Positions 1 through 8,612 of a DNA stretch of 64,000 nucleotides are shown in pieces. The DNA comes from Actinomycetes bacterium. GTDB taxonomy: Bacteria > Actinomycetota > Actinomycetes > Mycobacteriales > Mycobacteriaceae. Made by a program: the position numbers and the translations under genes. The DNA lies in NCBI GenBank assembly GCA_023418505.1, contig JAEZZR010000001.1, positions 316,353-380,352 on the forward strand, read 5' to 3'. The notes beneath the pieces were generated by a model. That model was given only the letters and a program-made list of their open reading frames with translations, did not search any database and was not told where the DNA came from. Position 1 is the first letter of the stretch. Each line of letters starts with the position of its first letter.

Positions 1-608
1 GGCTTTTTATCAAATCCGAAGTAGGTAAGAGCTGCCGACGACGACGCCAAGATCGCTCCACTGGCAGCCGCAGCTGCAGAACCAATCGCTGTGGCAGCGC
101 TGAAGAACTCCAACCATGCTGGCACTACTGGCGCCGGCACTCCGGTGTTAACGAATACGAATACCGCTTGGACTACCAAGTAGCCTGAGCCAATAACCAG
201 CACAAACCTAGCCCAAGACTTACCTTTTCGCATCTGATAATTCACTGCAACGAAAAGGGCAGCCAGAACAATTCCCAAGAAAGCACCCACGACGACCACA
301 CCACGCAGCACCATCAGCAATTGCGAGTCGCTGAAATCAGCTCCTGCTGCACTGGTTTGCTCGCGCAGAGTATCCATATTGATATTGGCAGTCAGCGACG
401 CTGGATCAATGATGTTGATCGCCGCAGCAACAATGAAACCCAGTGCCTGCAGCAGTGCAGTGAACATCCAGGCCTGGAACGCACCCTGGATTTGTTCGGG
501 GACTTGCTTCGGTGCTGGCTTATTCTGAGTTTGCTGCTTCGGCGCCGGACTCTGGGATTGAGCCGGAGTTGGCGTAGGCGCTGGCTTATTCTGCGCGGGC
601 TCTGCCAT
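1..608 (-). CDS. Membrane protein of unknown function, downstream of hemB (3' end outside window)
   Basis: About 202 codons are visible, and the frame runs open off the left edge. The first 40 residues are rich in Pro, Gln and Lys with repeated NKPAP words, as in a disordered cytoplasmic tail. Four hydrophobic segments follow at about residues 47-67, 97-121, 134-153 and 168-188. The ATG at 608 overlaps the TAA of hemB (TAATG), so it should be translated by coupling with hemB as the last visible gene of the haem operon. I recognise no catalytic motif. A role in haem metabolism would be inferred from position only. Confidence 0.75.
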   Translation of the reverse strand, partial: MAEPAQNKPAPTPTPAQSQSPAPKQQTQNKPAPKQVPEQIQGAFQAWMFTALLQALGFIVAAAINIIDPASLTANINMDTLREQTSAAGADFSDSQLLMVLRGVVVVGAFLGIVLAALFVAVNYQMRKGKSWARFVLVIGSGYLVVQAVFVFVNTGVPAPVVPAWLEFFSAATAIGSAAAAASGAILASSSAALTYFGFDKK

Positions 609-1711
609 TAGCTGTCACCTCGCTGGGTAACGCCCTGCAACTTCTTAGCAATATCAGCTGCAAAGTAAGTCAAAATTTGGCTAGCGCCCGCACGCTTGAT
701 CGACAGTACCGATTCCATCATGGCGGCTTCTTCATCAATCCAGCCGTTGGCTGCAGCAGCTTTGACCATCGCGTATTCCCCAGAGACTTGATAAGCAGCC
801 ACTGGTACCGGAGAACTTTCTGCCACATCGCGGACGATGTCCAGATAAGCCATGGCAGGTTTAACCATCACAATGTCTGCACCTTCAGCGATGTCGAGCT
901 CTACTTCCAACAAACTTTCCTGTCGGTTCGCTGGATCTTGCTGATACGTGCGGCGATCGCCTTGCAATGAAGAGCCCACTGCTTCGCGGAAAGGCCCGTA
1001 GAAAGCGCTAGCATATTTCGCCGAGTACGCCATGATCGCTACATCAAAGAATCCAGCCTGATCCAGGCCACGTCGAATAGCTTCGATTTGGCCGTCCATC
1101 ATGCCGGATGGCGACACAATATGCGCACCAGCACGCGCTTGTGCCACTGCCATGCGGACGTAGTTTTCTAATGTCTCGTCGTTGGCTACTACCGTGCGGC
1201 CAAAGGAGGCTTTGCGCAGCACACCACAGTGCCCGTGATCGGTAAATTCATCCAAACAGGTATCGGCGATCAGCAGAATCTGATTGCTGAAGCGTTCGCG
1301 CAGCCGTCGTAAAGCACGGTTTAAGATGCCTTGTTCTTGCCAAGCTGCGGAGCCTTCGGCGTCCTTGTCTTCTTCCAGCGGCACACCGAAAAGCACTACT
1401 GCTGGGATGCCAAGCTCGATGGCTTCTTCTACTGCAGTGACCAAAGACTCTTCCGTATGCTGCACCACGCCCGGCAGCGAGGAAATCGGCTTCGGCTGCT
1501 CAATACCATCGGCTACAAACATCGGCAGGATCAGATCATTCACACTCAGTTGAGTCTCTGCCACGAGCCGGCGCATCACAGGAAACGTGCGCAACCGGCG
1601 TGGTCGGCGCAGCATATCCATCTTGTTGCTTACCGTGGCTCCACGATCGAAGGTTTCGATCGCATCAAAAGCAGCGTCAAAAGCATCAGCATCTGCAGTC
1701 ATGCTCTCCAC
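608..1711 (-). CDS. hemB: Delta-aminolevulinic acid dehydratase (porphobilinogen synthase)
   Basis: Condenses two 5-aminolevulinate molecules to porphobilinogen in the cytoplasm. The two Schiff-base lysines are in place: K232 in AYSAKYAS and K284 in MVKPAMAY. The metal segment is DTCLDEFTDHGHCG at residues 150-163; it keeps two of the three cysteines of the zinc-type enzymes, with Asp154 in the middle position. Length is 367 residues from the GTG at 1711, longer than the usual 325-340. The first 25 residues are acidic and poorly conserved, and an ATG at 1702 is an equally good start. Fourth gene of hemA-hemC-hemD-hemB. Confidence 0.95.
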   Translation of the reverse strand: MESMTADADAFDAAFDAIETFDRGATVSNKMDMLRRPRRLRTFPVMRRLVAETQLSVNDLILPMFVADGIEQPKPISSLPGVVQHTEESLVTAVEEAIELGIPAVVLFGVPLEEDKDAEGSAAWQEQGILNRALRRLRERFSNQILLIADTCLDEFTDHGHCGVLRKASFGRTVVANDETLENYVRMAVAQARAGAHIVSPSGMMDGQIEAIRRGLDQAGFFDVAIMAYSAKYASAFYGPFREAVGSSLQGDRRTYQQDPANRQESLLEVELDIAEGADIVMVKPAMAYLDIVRDVAESSPVPVAAYQVSGEYAMVKAAAANGWIDEEAAMMESVLSIKRAGASQILTYFAADIAKKLQGVTQRGDS

Positions 1712-1787
1712 GATACGACACGTGGCAAACGCGCTCGGCGTTAAGTTTCGCCAAGGTATTTACGCGAGCCTTTAGCCAGCTACTTGC

Positions 1788-3467
1788 CTAGTTGCTTTCT
1801 GCAGTTTTCTTCCGGCTACGCCGACGCTTCTTCCGCGGTGGCGGCAATTGCCCACGGGCACGCAGCTCGGCCACATGATCCGCTAAAGCGTCGACAAGCT
1901 CCACTACCCCAGCCTTCTTCGGCATCACATCCACGCGCAAGCCGTACTCTTCTGCCGTGGCTGCCGCCATCGGACCGATACACGCAATGATGGTGCGCGA
2001 ATGTGGTTTGCCAGCAATACCCACCAGGTTCTTCACCGTAGAACTAGAGGTAAAGCACACCGCGTCGAAGCCGCCACTTTTAATCATGTCGCGGATGTCC
2101 TCGCTCGGAGGGGCAGCGCGAACCGTACGGTAGGCGGTGACATCTTCAACATCCCACCCCAGCTCGATCAGGCCTTCTACCAGCACATCCGAACCAATAT
2201 CTGCTCGTGGCAGCAGCACACGATCTACCAGATCCAAGCCCGCAACGTATTCAGGGAAGACATCTACAATGCCGGCAGCATTTTGGCGCGCGGGATCGGG
2301 CAGCAGCTCTGGGGTGATGCCGAGTTCCCGGATCGCAGCGGCGGTCTTGTGACCCACTGCCGCGATACGCACCCCCGCAAACGAGCGCGCGTCTAAGCCG
2401 AACTCTTGGAATTTCTCCCACACAGCCGTCACGGCATTAACCGAGGTAAAGACCACCCACTGGTAGCGGCCATCCACCAGGCCTTTAACGGCGCGTTCCA
2501 TCTGTGCGGGGCTGCGCGGTGGCTCGATAGAAATCGTCGGCACATCAATCGGAATCGCACCATGGGCTGCCAGGCGGGTGCGCATCGGGCCGGCTTGAGC
2601 TTTGGCTCGAGGCACCAGCACATTCCAGCCGTAGAGCGGCCGATTTTCCCACCAGGAATACTTCGAGCGATTATCCACGCCCTTGCCCAACGTAACCACT
2701 AGTGGCCCGGAAAGCTCACCGTGGACGCGATCCAGGGTCGCCAAGGTGACGTCGTAGGTACGCTGCATACGCGTGGTGCCATTGACCGTCACCGATACTG
2801 GCAACGTACCCGGCAAGCCACGGTCGGAAAGCTCACGGGTAATGGCTGCCAGATCGTCCTCTACAGCCTGCAACACCAAAGGCTGTGGAGCTGCTGCAAG
2901 CTCATCCCAATCCACATCCGCCCGTGCAAGGTCGGTTTCGGTGTACGTAGAACCCAGCGCAATACCGGCAAAAGCAGGCACTGTGGAAGGCACAGACATA
3001 CCCGGAACAATCTGGAATTCCACATCCGCTTGACTTACTGCATTGATCTCGGCCAACACGGAATCCACCAACAAAGGATTGCCTGCCACCAGGCGAACCA
3101 CATCGTGGCCTTGCTTGGCTTCAGCTACAAGCAGGTCACTCATCTGCTGTGGATCAGCCACGGGTTCGTGGATAATCGCAGCTGTTGGCGCCGGCGGACG
3201 CGGCGGTTTCCGGCGCGCACCCCGAGCTTTCGCCGCAGCACACAATTCCGCATACTCCTGCTCCGCTGCTGCCAAAAGCTCTTTCGGCACAGCAACGTCG
3301 GCAGCTATCAAATCCCGTACCCCCTGCAGGACTTCAGCATCAACATATGCCACCGTAGTTGCCGCTAGTACTTCCCTAGCGCGGATAGTAAGCAGGTCTG
3401 GATTGCCCGGGCCTGCTCCCACAAAAAGGATCCGACCCGGGCTAGGTTCCAGGGGTGGGGTACTCAT
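1788..3467 (-). CDS. hemD: Fused uroporphyrinogen-III C-methyltransferase / uroporphyrinogen-III synthase
   Basis: Bifunctional fusion typical of Mycobacteriales. The N-terminal half is a tetrapyrrole methylase (SAM loop VGAGPGNPD at residues 16-24; PGMSVPSTVPAFAGI further on). The C-terminal half, from about residue 280 (GWNVLVPRA, VVFTSVNAV, VCFTSSSTV), is uroporphyrinogen-III synthase, which closes the tetrapyrrole ring. The usual GDP motif of the methylase reads AGNP, and the following Gly/Arg-rich segment is missing, so sirohaem-forming activity is less certain than ring closure. The last 20 residues are a Lys/Arg-rich tail. Start is the ATG at 3467; a TTG at 3500 is in frame but less likely. 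Often annotated cysG/hemD. Confidence 0.92.
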   Translation of the reverse strand: MSTPPLEPSPGRILFVGAGPGNPDLLTIRAREVLAATTVAYVDAEVLQGVRDLIAADVAVPKELLAAAEQEYAELCAAAKARGARRKPPRPPAPTAAIIHEPVADPQQMSDLLVAEAKQGHDVVRLVAGNPLLVDSVLAEINAVSQADVEFQIVPGMSVPSTVPAFAGIALGSTYTETDLARADVDWDELAAAPQPLVLQAVEDDLAAITRELSDRGLPGTLPVSVTVNGTTRMQRTYDVTLATLDRVHGELSGPLVVTLGKGVDNRSKYSWWENRPLYGWNVLVPRAKAQAGPMRTRLAAHGAIPIDVPTISIEPPRSPAQMERAVKGLVDGRYQWVVFTSVNAVTAVWEKFQEFGLDARSFAGVRIAAVGHKTAAAIRELGITPELLPDPARQNAAGIVDVFPEYVAGLDLVDRVLLPRADIGSDVLVEGLIELGWDVEDVTAYRTVRAAPPSEDIRDMIKSGGFDAVCFTSSSTVKNLVGIAGKPHSRTIIACIGPMAAATAEEYGLRVDVMPKKAGVVELVDALADHVAELRARGQLPPPRKKRRRSRKKTAESN

Positions 3468-3585
3468 CGTATTTGGGTGCGTTTTCTTCCTCGACGTCAA
3501 ACAGCATTACAAAAGCTAAAGGCAATTAAGTTCAATAACTACCTGGATAAACCTACCAATGGGTGATCCACGTTACACAATTGTG

Positions 3586-4575
3586 CTAACGCAGAGTATC
3601 GCCCATGATCTCGTGCGCTCCCGCGTCTTTCAACCTGCGGGCTAGGGCAACACCCAATTCGTGGGCAGCCTGATAGCGGTTTTCCACGGAGTCCACTGCG
3701 CTAGTCGCGGCCGATTCCGATGCACTTAAGCGCGCCGATTCCACGAGCTTTCGCGAACCATCCAGCGCATATACACCAGCGGTTAGTTCGAACCCGCCAT
3801 CTTCCACAGCAACCGCGTGCGCTGCAACCGGCGCAGTACAACCAGCTTGGAGCTCGAAGAGCACCGCGCGTTCGGCCACACAGTGCGCATGCGTGGCATC
3901 ATCATTGATCTTGGCTAGCAGCGCGACGATATCAGCATCGGCCTTGCGGCATTCCACCGCCAACGCTCCCTGGGCTGGTGCTGGCATTAGCGTATCCGTC
4001 GCCAGCGTCTCGGTAGCGCGATCGAGCCGGCCCGTACGTGAGAGCCCAGCACGAGCCAGGATCACCGCATCGAGATCATCGTTTACCCGGTTCATCCGCG
4101 TATCAATATTGCCGCGTAGAGGTTGGATATTCAGATCGGGACGCAGAGACTTCAACTGCGATACTCGCCGAGGTGCCGAGGTACCAATCTTCGCACCTTC
4201 TGGGAGGTCTTTCAGCGCCACCTTGCCCCGAGAGATCAATACCTCCCGCGCATCTTCGCGCTCTGGTACGGCCGCTACCATCAGATCTGGTTCTGGCACT
4301 GTAGGCAGGTCTTTGAAAGAGTGCACCACAATATCGCACTGATCCTCGCGCAACGCATGACGCAGCGCCTGGGTAAACACACCGATCCCAATTTTTTCCA
4401 CGGGATCTTTGCGGTTGGCATCGCCTTCAGTTTTGAACACCACTAGTTCGGCCTGCTGGCCCAACGCAATCAGAGCGTCGCGCACATGACCTGCTTGGGT
4501 AGTGGCTAATTCAGATCCTCGGGTACCAATGCGCACCACAGTTTTTTGGGTGGGTGCAACATTAGCGTCGCTCAT
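3586..4575 (-). CDS. hemC: Porphobilinogen deaminase (hydroxymethylbilane synthase)
   Basis: Polymerises four porphobilinogens to hydroxymethylbilane, the substrate of the HemD domain encoded next. The dipyrromethane cofactor cysteine is C246 in ELQAGCTAPV. RIGTRGSELA at the N-terminus, HSFKDLPT (85-92) and GTSAPRR (131-137) are the family signatures. Length is 329 residues from the ATG at 4575. That ATG has a GGAGAG ribosome site inside the end of hemA and overlaps hemA by 14 bases, so the two are translationally coupled. Confidence 0.96.
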   Translation of the reverse strand: MSDANVAPTQKTVVRIGTRGSELATTQAGHVRDALIALGQQAELVVFKTEGDANRKDPVEKIGIGVFTQALRHALREDQCDIVVHSFKDLPTVPEPDLMVAAVPEREDAREVLISRGKVALKDLPEGAKIGTSAPRRVSQLKSLRPDLNIQPLRGNIDTRMNRVNDDLDAVILARAGLSRTGRLDRATETLATDTLMPAPAQGALAVECRKADADIVALLAKINDDATHAHCVAERAVLFELQAGCTAPVAAHAVAVEDGGFELTAGVYALDGSRKLVESARLSASESAATSAVDSVENRYQAAHELGVALARRLKDAGAHEIMGDTLR

Positions 4576-5995
4576 GTAACTCTCCTGCCATGTTTGCGGA
4601 TTGTCCGAACATAGCTGGATTGATAGTGGAATCGGTAAATCCAGCCATGTCGCCGATTTTGCCAGCAACCAGTAGGTCTGCAGGCATCTCTAGATCGGCA
4701 TTAAGTGCGGTTGGTACCGACAGTGGCAGATCAAACAATCGCTGTAAAGCAACTGCGTAATCCGCACCGCCTGGTTGGCTGGATAATTTCTTTACTTGCA
4801 CTGTGGGTTCGTGAAGGAGCTTGTCGACGACGCGCTTAACCGTACACGCGACTTCCTTCGCTTGGCGCTCCGTAAGATCAGGGGTTTTCATCTCTAGGCG
4901 CGCCAATTCGGCAGTAACAACTTCGGCTGCACGTTGGCGCAGCGCACGCACGGTAGGGGTAACTTCGCGGGCACGCTGGTCGTGCAAAAAGTCGGCCAAT
5001 TCGGCTGCGACGATATCACGGGCTGCTGCTTCATCGTCTTTAGCGATCGACGTTTCGGTGTTTAACTGCAGGTGTTCAATATCGAACAGTGCAACGCCAT
5101 CTACTAGGCCAACGCCTTCTTCCACGTCTCGTGGCATGGAAAGATCTGCGATAGCCAGCGGACCGACATCGATGACGTCGTCAGCGGTGAGCACAGGATT
5201 AATAGCACCGGTAGCGGTAACCACCAGGTCTACATGGGGTAATAACTCAGGGAAATCTGCCAACGGCACAGCCGAGGCATTCACACCAGCTTCACGGGCA
5301 TGCTCAGCTAGGTTTTCTGCACGGGATAGGGTGCGGTTTGCTACGAAGATGTGGTCGATACCCATCTTTCCCAGATGCGTAGCTGCCAACGAGCTCATCG
5401 CTCCAGCGCCCAGCACCAAGGCACGGTAACCGGAAAGAGGCTGCTCCGGTAAGCCTTCTGGGTGCAAAGCTTCGGCTACTTGGCTAAGCGCCAAGGTCAC
5501 CATAGAAGAGCCGGCTTCGTCGATACGCGTCTCGGAATGCACGCGCTTACCGGTACGAAGTGCGCGTTGTGCTACGTCGTGAAGCAAAGGACCAACAGCA
5601 TTACAGCTATCAGCTACCGCGTAGGCGTTGCGGATCTGGCCGATAATCTGCTGCTCGCCCACCACCATCGAATCCAAACCGGAAGCGACGGACAAAATAT
5701 GCTCCACTGCCGCGTCTGCATAGCGAACATAAAGGTGAGGGGTGAGATCATCAAGATCCAAACGCGTGCGCTCCACGATCTCGCGGATCACAGCAGACAG
5801 GCCTGCGTGGAAACCAGAGACGCGCACGTAGTACTCCACCCGATTGCAGGTAGAAACCACCATCGCCTCCTGCACCGCAGGATCCTGCAGCAGCACCGCA
5901 AAAGTACGCGACAGCTCCGATTCAGCTACGGCAACCTGCTCGAGCACAGGCACTGGCGCCGAACGATGCGACATTCCGACCAGAAGTACACTCAC
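4562..5995 (-). CDS. hemA: Glutamyl-tRNA reductase
   Basis: First committed step of C5-pathway tetrapyrrole synthesis: reduces glutamyl-tRNA(Glu) to glutamate-1-semialdehyde with NADPH. The catalytic cysteine is C50 in STCNRVEYY. GEQQIIGQIRNAY and the Rossmann motif LVLGAGAMSS are present, and the C-terminal dimerisation helix runs to about residue 430. Length is 477 residues. Start is the GTG at 5995, which gives the conserved beginning MSVLLVGMSHRSAP. The only strong purine-rich site (AGGAGG, 6019-6024) lies 23 bases upstream, unusually far. In corynebacteria this gene is known to be controlled by haem-responsive two-component systems; here a palindrome sits next to its likely promoter. Confidence 0.95.
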   Translation of the reverse strand: MSVLLVGMSHRSAPVPVLEQVAVAESELSRTFAVLLQDPAVQEAMVVSTCNRVEYYVRVSGFHAGLSAVIREIVERTRLDLDDLTPHLYVRYADAAVEHILSVASGLDSMVVGEQQIIGQIRNAYAVADSCNAVGPLLHDVAQRALRTGKRVHSETRIDEAGSSMVTLALSQVAEALHPEGLPEQPLSGYRALVLGAGAMSSLAATHLGKMGIDHIFVANRTLSRAENLAEHAREAGVNASAVPLADFPELLPHVDLVVTATGAINPVLTADDVIDVGPLAIADLSMPRDVEEGVGLVDGVALFDIEHLQLNTETSIAKDDEAAARDIVAAELADFLHDQRAREVTPTVRALRQRAAEVVTAELARLEMKTPDLTERQAKEVACTVKRVVDKLLHEPTVQVKKLSSQPGGADYAVALQRLFDLPLSVPTALNADLEMPADLLVAGKIGDMAGFTDSTINPAMFGQSANMAGELHERR

Positions 5996-6212
5996 GGCGT
6001 AACCACCGGCTTCTCGCTCCTCCTGACGTCTTACCGCCGCAGTGCGCAGCCTTTGAAGTAAGACCTAGACAACCTCCCACAGGCTCCACTGCTTACTCGC
6101 CCTGGCCAAGAGATGGAAAAAAGGTGGAACAACCAGTGCAAGCAGGCGTTTGTGGTGCCATGCTCTTTAACCGTAAACCGGCGCCGAATTTTCTACAAAC
6201 AAGGTGAGGCTA

Positions 6213-6240
6213 TTAATACCGCCCTCGATTAGTACGGCAA
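6213..6240 (-). promoter_or_regulatory. Likely hemA promoter
   Basis: On the minus strand TTGCCG (6240-6235), a 16-base spacer and TATTAA (6218-6213) lie about 220 bases before the hemA start, leaving a long leader. It is the best -35/-10 pair I found in the 296-base gap between the glutaredoxin-like gene and hemA. Confidence 0.4.
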
Positions 6241-6254
6241 TCCAATTAATTGGA
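6241..6254. promoter_or_regulatory. 14-bp perfect palindrome abutting the hemA promoter
   Basis: TCCAATTAATTGGA is a perfect inverted repeat that directly abuts the -35 of the proposed hemA promoter on its upstream side. A related half, TTAATTGG, recurs at 6260-6267. The position suits an activator or repressor of hemA; the protein is unknown. Confidence 0.35.
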
Positions 6255-6291
6255 GGGATTTAATTGGTGTTTTTTACGCGGTGAGGGCTAG

Positions 6292-6540
6292 CTATACCTC
6301 GGTGAGGACGTCGATCAATTCGTCGTCGTCGATTTCCCAACACGCGATCTCTTCCCCATCAACCACCACCACGGGCACGCGATCCCCAAATTCCATCGCC
6401 AGCTCGCCCGTGGCATCGCTATCTACATCCACAATCTGCAGCTGCGCATCAAAACGCGCCACGATTGGTTCGATTTGCTTTGCGACGCGCACACACGAGC
6501 CACACCCCTGCCGCACCATCAGCTCTACCTGAGCACTCAT
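6292..6540 (-). CDS. Glutaredoxin-like thioredoxin-fold protein
   Basis: 82 residues with a CGSC redox motif at positions 13-16 and a cis-Pro segment RVPVVVVDGEE, which fits the short glutaredoxin-like family found just upstream of hemA in many actinobacteria. Probably a cytoplasmic thiol-disulphide protein; substrate unknown. A TACACT -10 element lies 8 bases before the ATG and no Shine-Dalgarno is seen, so its mRNA is probably leaderless. It diverges from the HAD phosphatase gene at 6677. Confidence 0.85.
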   Translation of the reverse strand: MSAQVELMVRQGCGSCVRVAKQIEPIVARFDAQLQIVDVDSDATGELAMEFGDRVPVVVVDGEEIACWEIDDDELIDVLTEV

Positions 6541-6607
6541 GGATGTTTAGTGTAGCTGGCGCGTGTACACCGGGCTCACGCCGAGCTCACGGCGAGCTCC
6601 CGGCCAG

Positions 6608-6635
6608 CTGGCGACGAACTGGCGACGAACTGGCG
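6608..6635. repeat. 11-bp tandem repeat between divergent promoters
   Basis: CTGGCGACGAA occurs twice in tandem, followed by a partial third copy, midway between the -10 boxes of the glutaredoxin-like gene (6549-6554) and the HAD phosphatase gene (6665-6670). Related GCGAGCTC words precede it. Confidence 0.6.
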
Positions 6636-6676
6636 GAGGCAATGCGAAACCCACGCCTACGCCTTAAACTGAAGTA

Positions 6677-7801
6677 GTGTTCCAGCACCCGAACCACGAT
6701 CCGTTGGGCAACTTGGGGAACCTAGGAAACTTAGGCAACCTCGAAGCGATTGCCCCGGCGGACTTCCTCACCGAGATCTTGCCTTCGCAAGGCGCAATCC
6801 GAAATTTCCTCGAGCAGATTGCCTTGCGCCCTCTAGGCCAGGAGCAGCAGCGTGCAGCTGGTGAAGCCGCAGCTCTAGCGGCGTTGGGGCAGCGCTACGA
6901 CGTGGCAGGCGACGAACTGCTCAGTGGCTACCGCAGCGTTCATGGTGCGGCTTCCGCGGCAGGCGCCGAGGTACTCTCCCACCCCTATCCAGAGGTAGAA
7001 CCCGATCAGGGTGCCGCTGCTTTCTTCGATGTAGACAACACCTTCATCCAGGGTGCCTCGATTGCGATGTTCGGCTTCGGTTTAGCCAAGCGCGGTTTCT
7101 TCCGCCGTGGCGAGCTGGCCGCGATGCTGTGGAAGCAACTGAAGTTCCGCATTAGTGGTTCGGAAAACGCCGACGACGTCACAGCTACCCGCGAGCAAGC
7201 CTTGGAGTTCATCAAGGGTCGCTCCGTCGCCGAGACCGTTGCGATGGCAGAAGAGATCTTCGAAGACAAGATGAATGACAAGCTTTACGACGGCACTCGC
7301 GCACTCGCCGAAAAGCATCTTCAGGCTGGCCAGGAAGTCTGGCTGGTTACTGCCACCCCGGTTCAGTTGGCGCAGATTATCGCGAAGCGCATTGGCCTTA
7401 CCGGTGCTTTGGGCACTGTGGCTGAGGAAAAGGACGGGGTATTTACCGGCCGACTGGTCGGCGACATCTTGCATGGCCCTGGCAAAAAGCACGCTGTGGC
7501 CGCATTGGCTGCGATTCGTGGCCACGATCTGCAGCGTTGTACCGCTTATTCGGATTCTGCCAACGACATCCCGATGCTCTCGATGGTGGGTACCGCTGTG
7601 GCTGTCAATCCGGATCGACACTTGCGCCAGTATGCCCGCAACCGTAATTGGCAAGTGGTGGACTACCGCAAGCTGCGCACCATGACGATTCGCACCGTGC
7701 GCTATAGCGCGGGCGTTGGCCTATGGCTGGGGTCTACCGCTGCTACTTTATGGGCACTGCGGTGGCTGTGGCTGCAGAAGCAGGCGGCCTCAAGGGGATA
7801 G
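6677..7801 (+). CDS. HAD-superfamily IB phosphatase, SerB-like, with C-terminal membrane helix
   Basis: 374 residues. The HAD nucleophile motif FFDVDNTF lies near residue 115, and motif III/IV is AYSDSANDIPML near residue 295. The hydrophobic stretch SAGVGLWLGSTAATLWALRW near the end suggests a membrane anchor. It resembles the SerB1-type actinobacterial proteins next to hemA; phosphoserine phosphatase activity is possible but not shown by the sequence. Residues 11-22 are four GNL repeats encoded by a short tandem repeat. Start GTG at 6677 follows a TAAACT -10 by six bases with no ribosome site, so it is probably leaderless. Confidence 0.85.
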   Translation: MFQHPNHDPLGNLGNLGNLGNLEAIAPADFLTEILPSQGAIRNFLEQIALRPLGQEQQRAAGEAAALAALGQRYDVAGDELLSGYRSVHGAASAAGAEVLSHPYPEVEPDQGAAAFFDVDNTFIQGASIAMFGFGLAKRGFFRRGELAAMLWKQLKFRISGSENADDVTATREQALEFIKGRSVAETVAMAEEIFEDKMNDKLYDGTRALAEKHLQAGQEVWLVTATPVQLAQIIAKRIGLTGALGTVAEEKDGVFTGRLVGDILHGPGKKHAVAALAAIRGHDLQRCTAYSDSANDIPMLSMVGTAVAVNPDRHLRQYARNRNWQVVDYRKLRTMTIRTVRYSAGVGLWLGSTAATLWALRWLWLQKQAASRG

Positions 7802-7874
7802 CCAAGCCGGTTAGCCACGTAAGCGTGACTTCGTCGCACCAAACCTGGTTCAGCACCTCAACCCAGGAAATAAA

Positions 7875-7919
7875 AAACTGCCTCGAGCTTCAACCAGTCT
7901 TGGTTGCCCGAGGCAGTTT
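7875..7919. terminator. Bidirectional terminator between the HAD phosphatase and bS22 genes
   Basis: An 11-bp stem (AAACTGCCTCG at 7875-7885 with CGAGGCAGTTT at 7909-7919) is flanked by A-rich and T-rich sides and lies between two convergent genes. It can end transcription in both directions. Confidence 0.85.
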
Positions 7920-7928
7920 CTCTTAAAT

Positions 7929-8030
7929 TTATTTGCCGAGCTTACGACGCTGAACGCGGGTACGACGCAGCATCTTGCGGTGCTTCTTCTTGGACATGCG
8001 CTTGCGGCGCTTCTTGATGACAGAACCCAT
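7929..8030 (-). CDS. Small ribosomal subunit protein bS22 (AURKAIP1/COX24 domain)
   Basis: 33 residues, extremely basic: MGSVIKKRRKRM, then SKKKHRKMLRRTRVQRRKLGK-type sequence. This is nearly identical to the mycobacterial 30S protein bS22 found near the decoding centre. Such short genes are often missed. The ATG at 8030 follows a GAGG ribosome site. It is convergent with the HAD phosphatase gene and shares the terminator at 7875-7919. Confidence 0.92.
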   Translation of the reverse strand: MGSVIKKRRKRMSKKKHRKMLRRTRVQRRKLGK

Positions 8031-8155
8031 CGGCTCGACCTCACAATTCGTAGATGACGTTTTTCTCTAAATGCCACCCGCACGCTTTAGTTAGGGGTAT
8101 CAACCGTTTTCAGCAACTAGAAAGCGCGGGGGCTGAACGGGTTAATCATAGCGGA

Positions 8156-8347
8156 CTAACCGGCGTTGTAAAACGACGAGTCTAGGTATTCCCGTACGGC
8201 AGACTCGTGAACGCGGAACGAGCGTCCCACTCGCACTGCAGGTAGTTCACCCGAATGCACCAAGCGATATACGGTCATTTTAGAGACGCGCATATGTTCA
8301 GCGACTTCAGCGACTGTCAAGAACGTTCCATTCTCGGCATTTTGCAT
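8156..8347 (-). CDS. Small helix-turn-helix protein, excisionase/BldC-type family
   Basis: 63 residues, almost entirely one MerR/excisionase-like winged helix: FLTVAEVAEHMRVSKMTVYR, then an HSGELPAVRVGRSFRV wing. In Mycobacteriales this gene sits between proC and bS22, as here, and is a chromosomal regulator, not a phage excisionase. Targets are unknown. A gap of 265 bases upstream (8348-8612) separates it from proC and should hold its promoter; I see no clear operator there. Confidence 0.85.
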   Translation of the reverse strand: MQNAENGTFLTVAEVAEHMRVSKMTVYRLVHSGELPAVRVGRSFRVHESAVREYLDSSFYNAG

Positions 8348-8612
8348 ATCTATAGTTTTCCCTTCAGCGAACGTATCGCGCTGCAGGCTTCCCCTCCTGC
8401 AGAGACTTCACGCACGTGCTGCAATCACTTTACCGTTAAACACGGGAAAAAAGCGACGCGAGCTACAAAACAATCATTACGGGGTGCACGCGAGTTAAAG
8501 AAACCACTGTTACTGGTGTGATTTCATAAATACGGTTGGCGTTACCTCGGGGGTAAAAGTTCAACTTGAGGGTTTCGCACGAACCGCATAATCCGCGCCG
8601 GATTTCCCGTTG

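Noticed and set aside
8156..8347. Phage excisionase, hence a prophage remnant
   Set aside because: The HTH gene lies in the conserved chromosomal context with bS22 and proC, and no integrase or attachment site is nearby.
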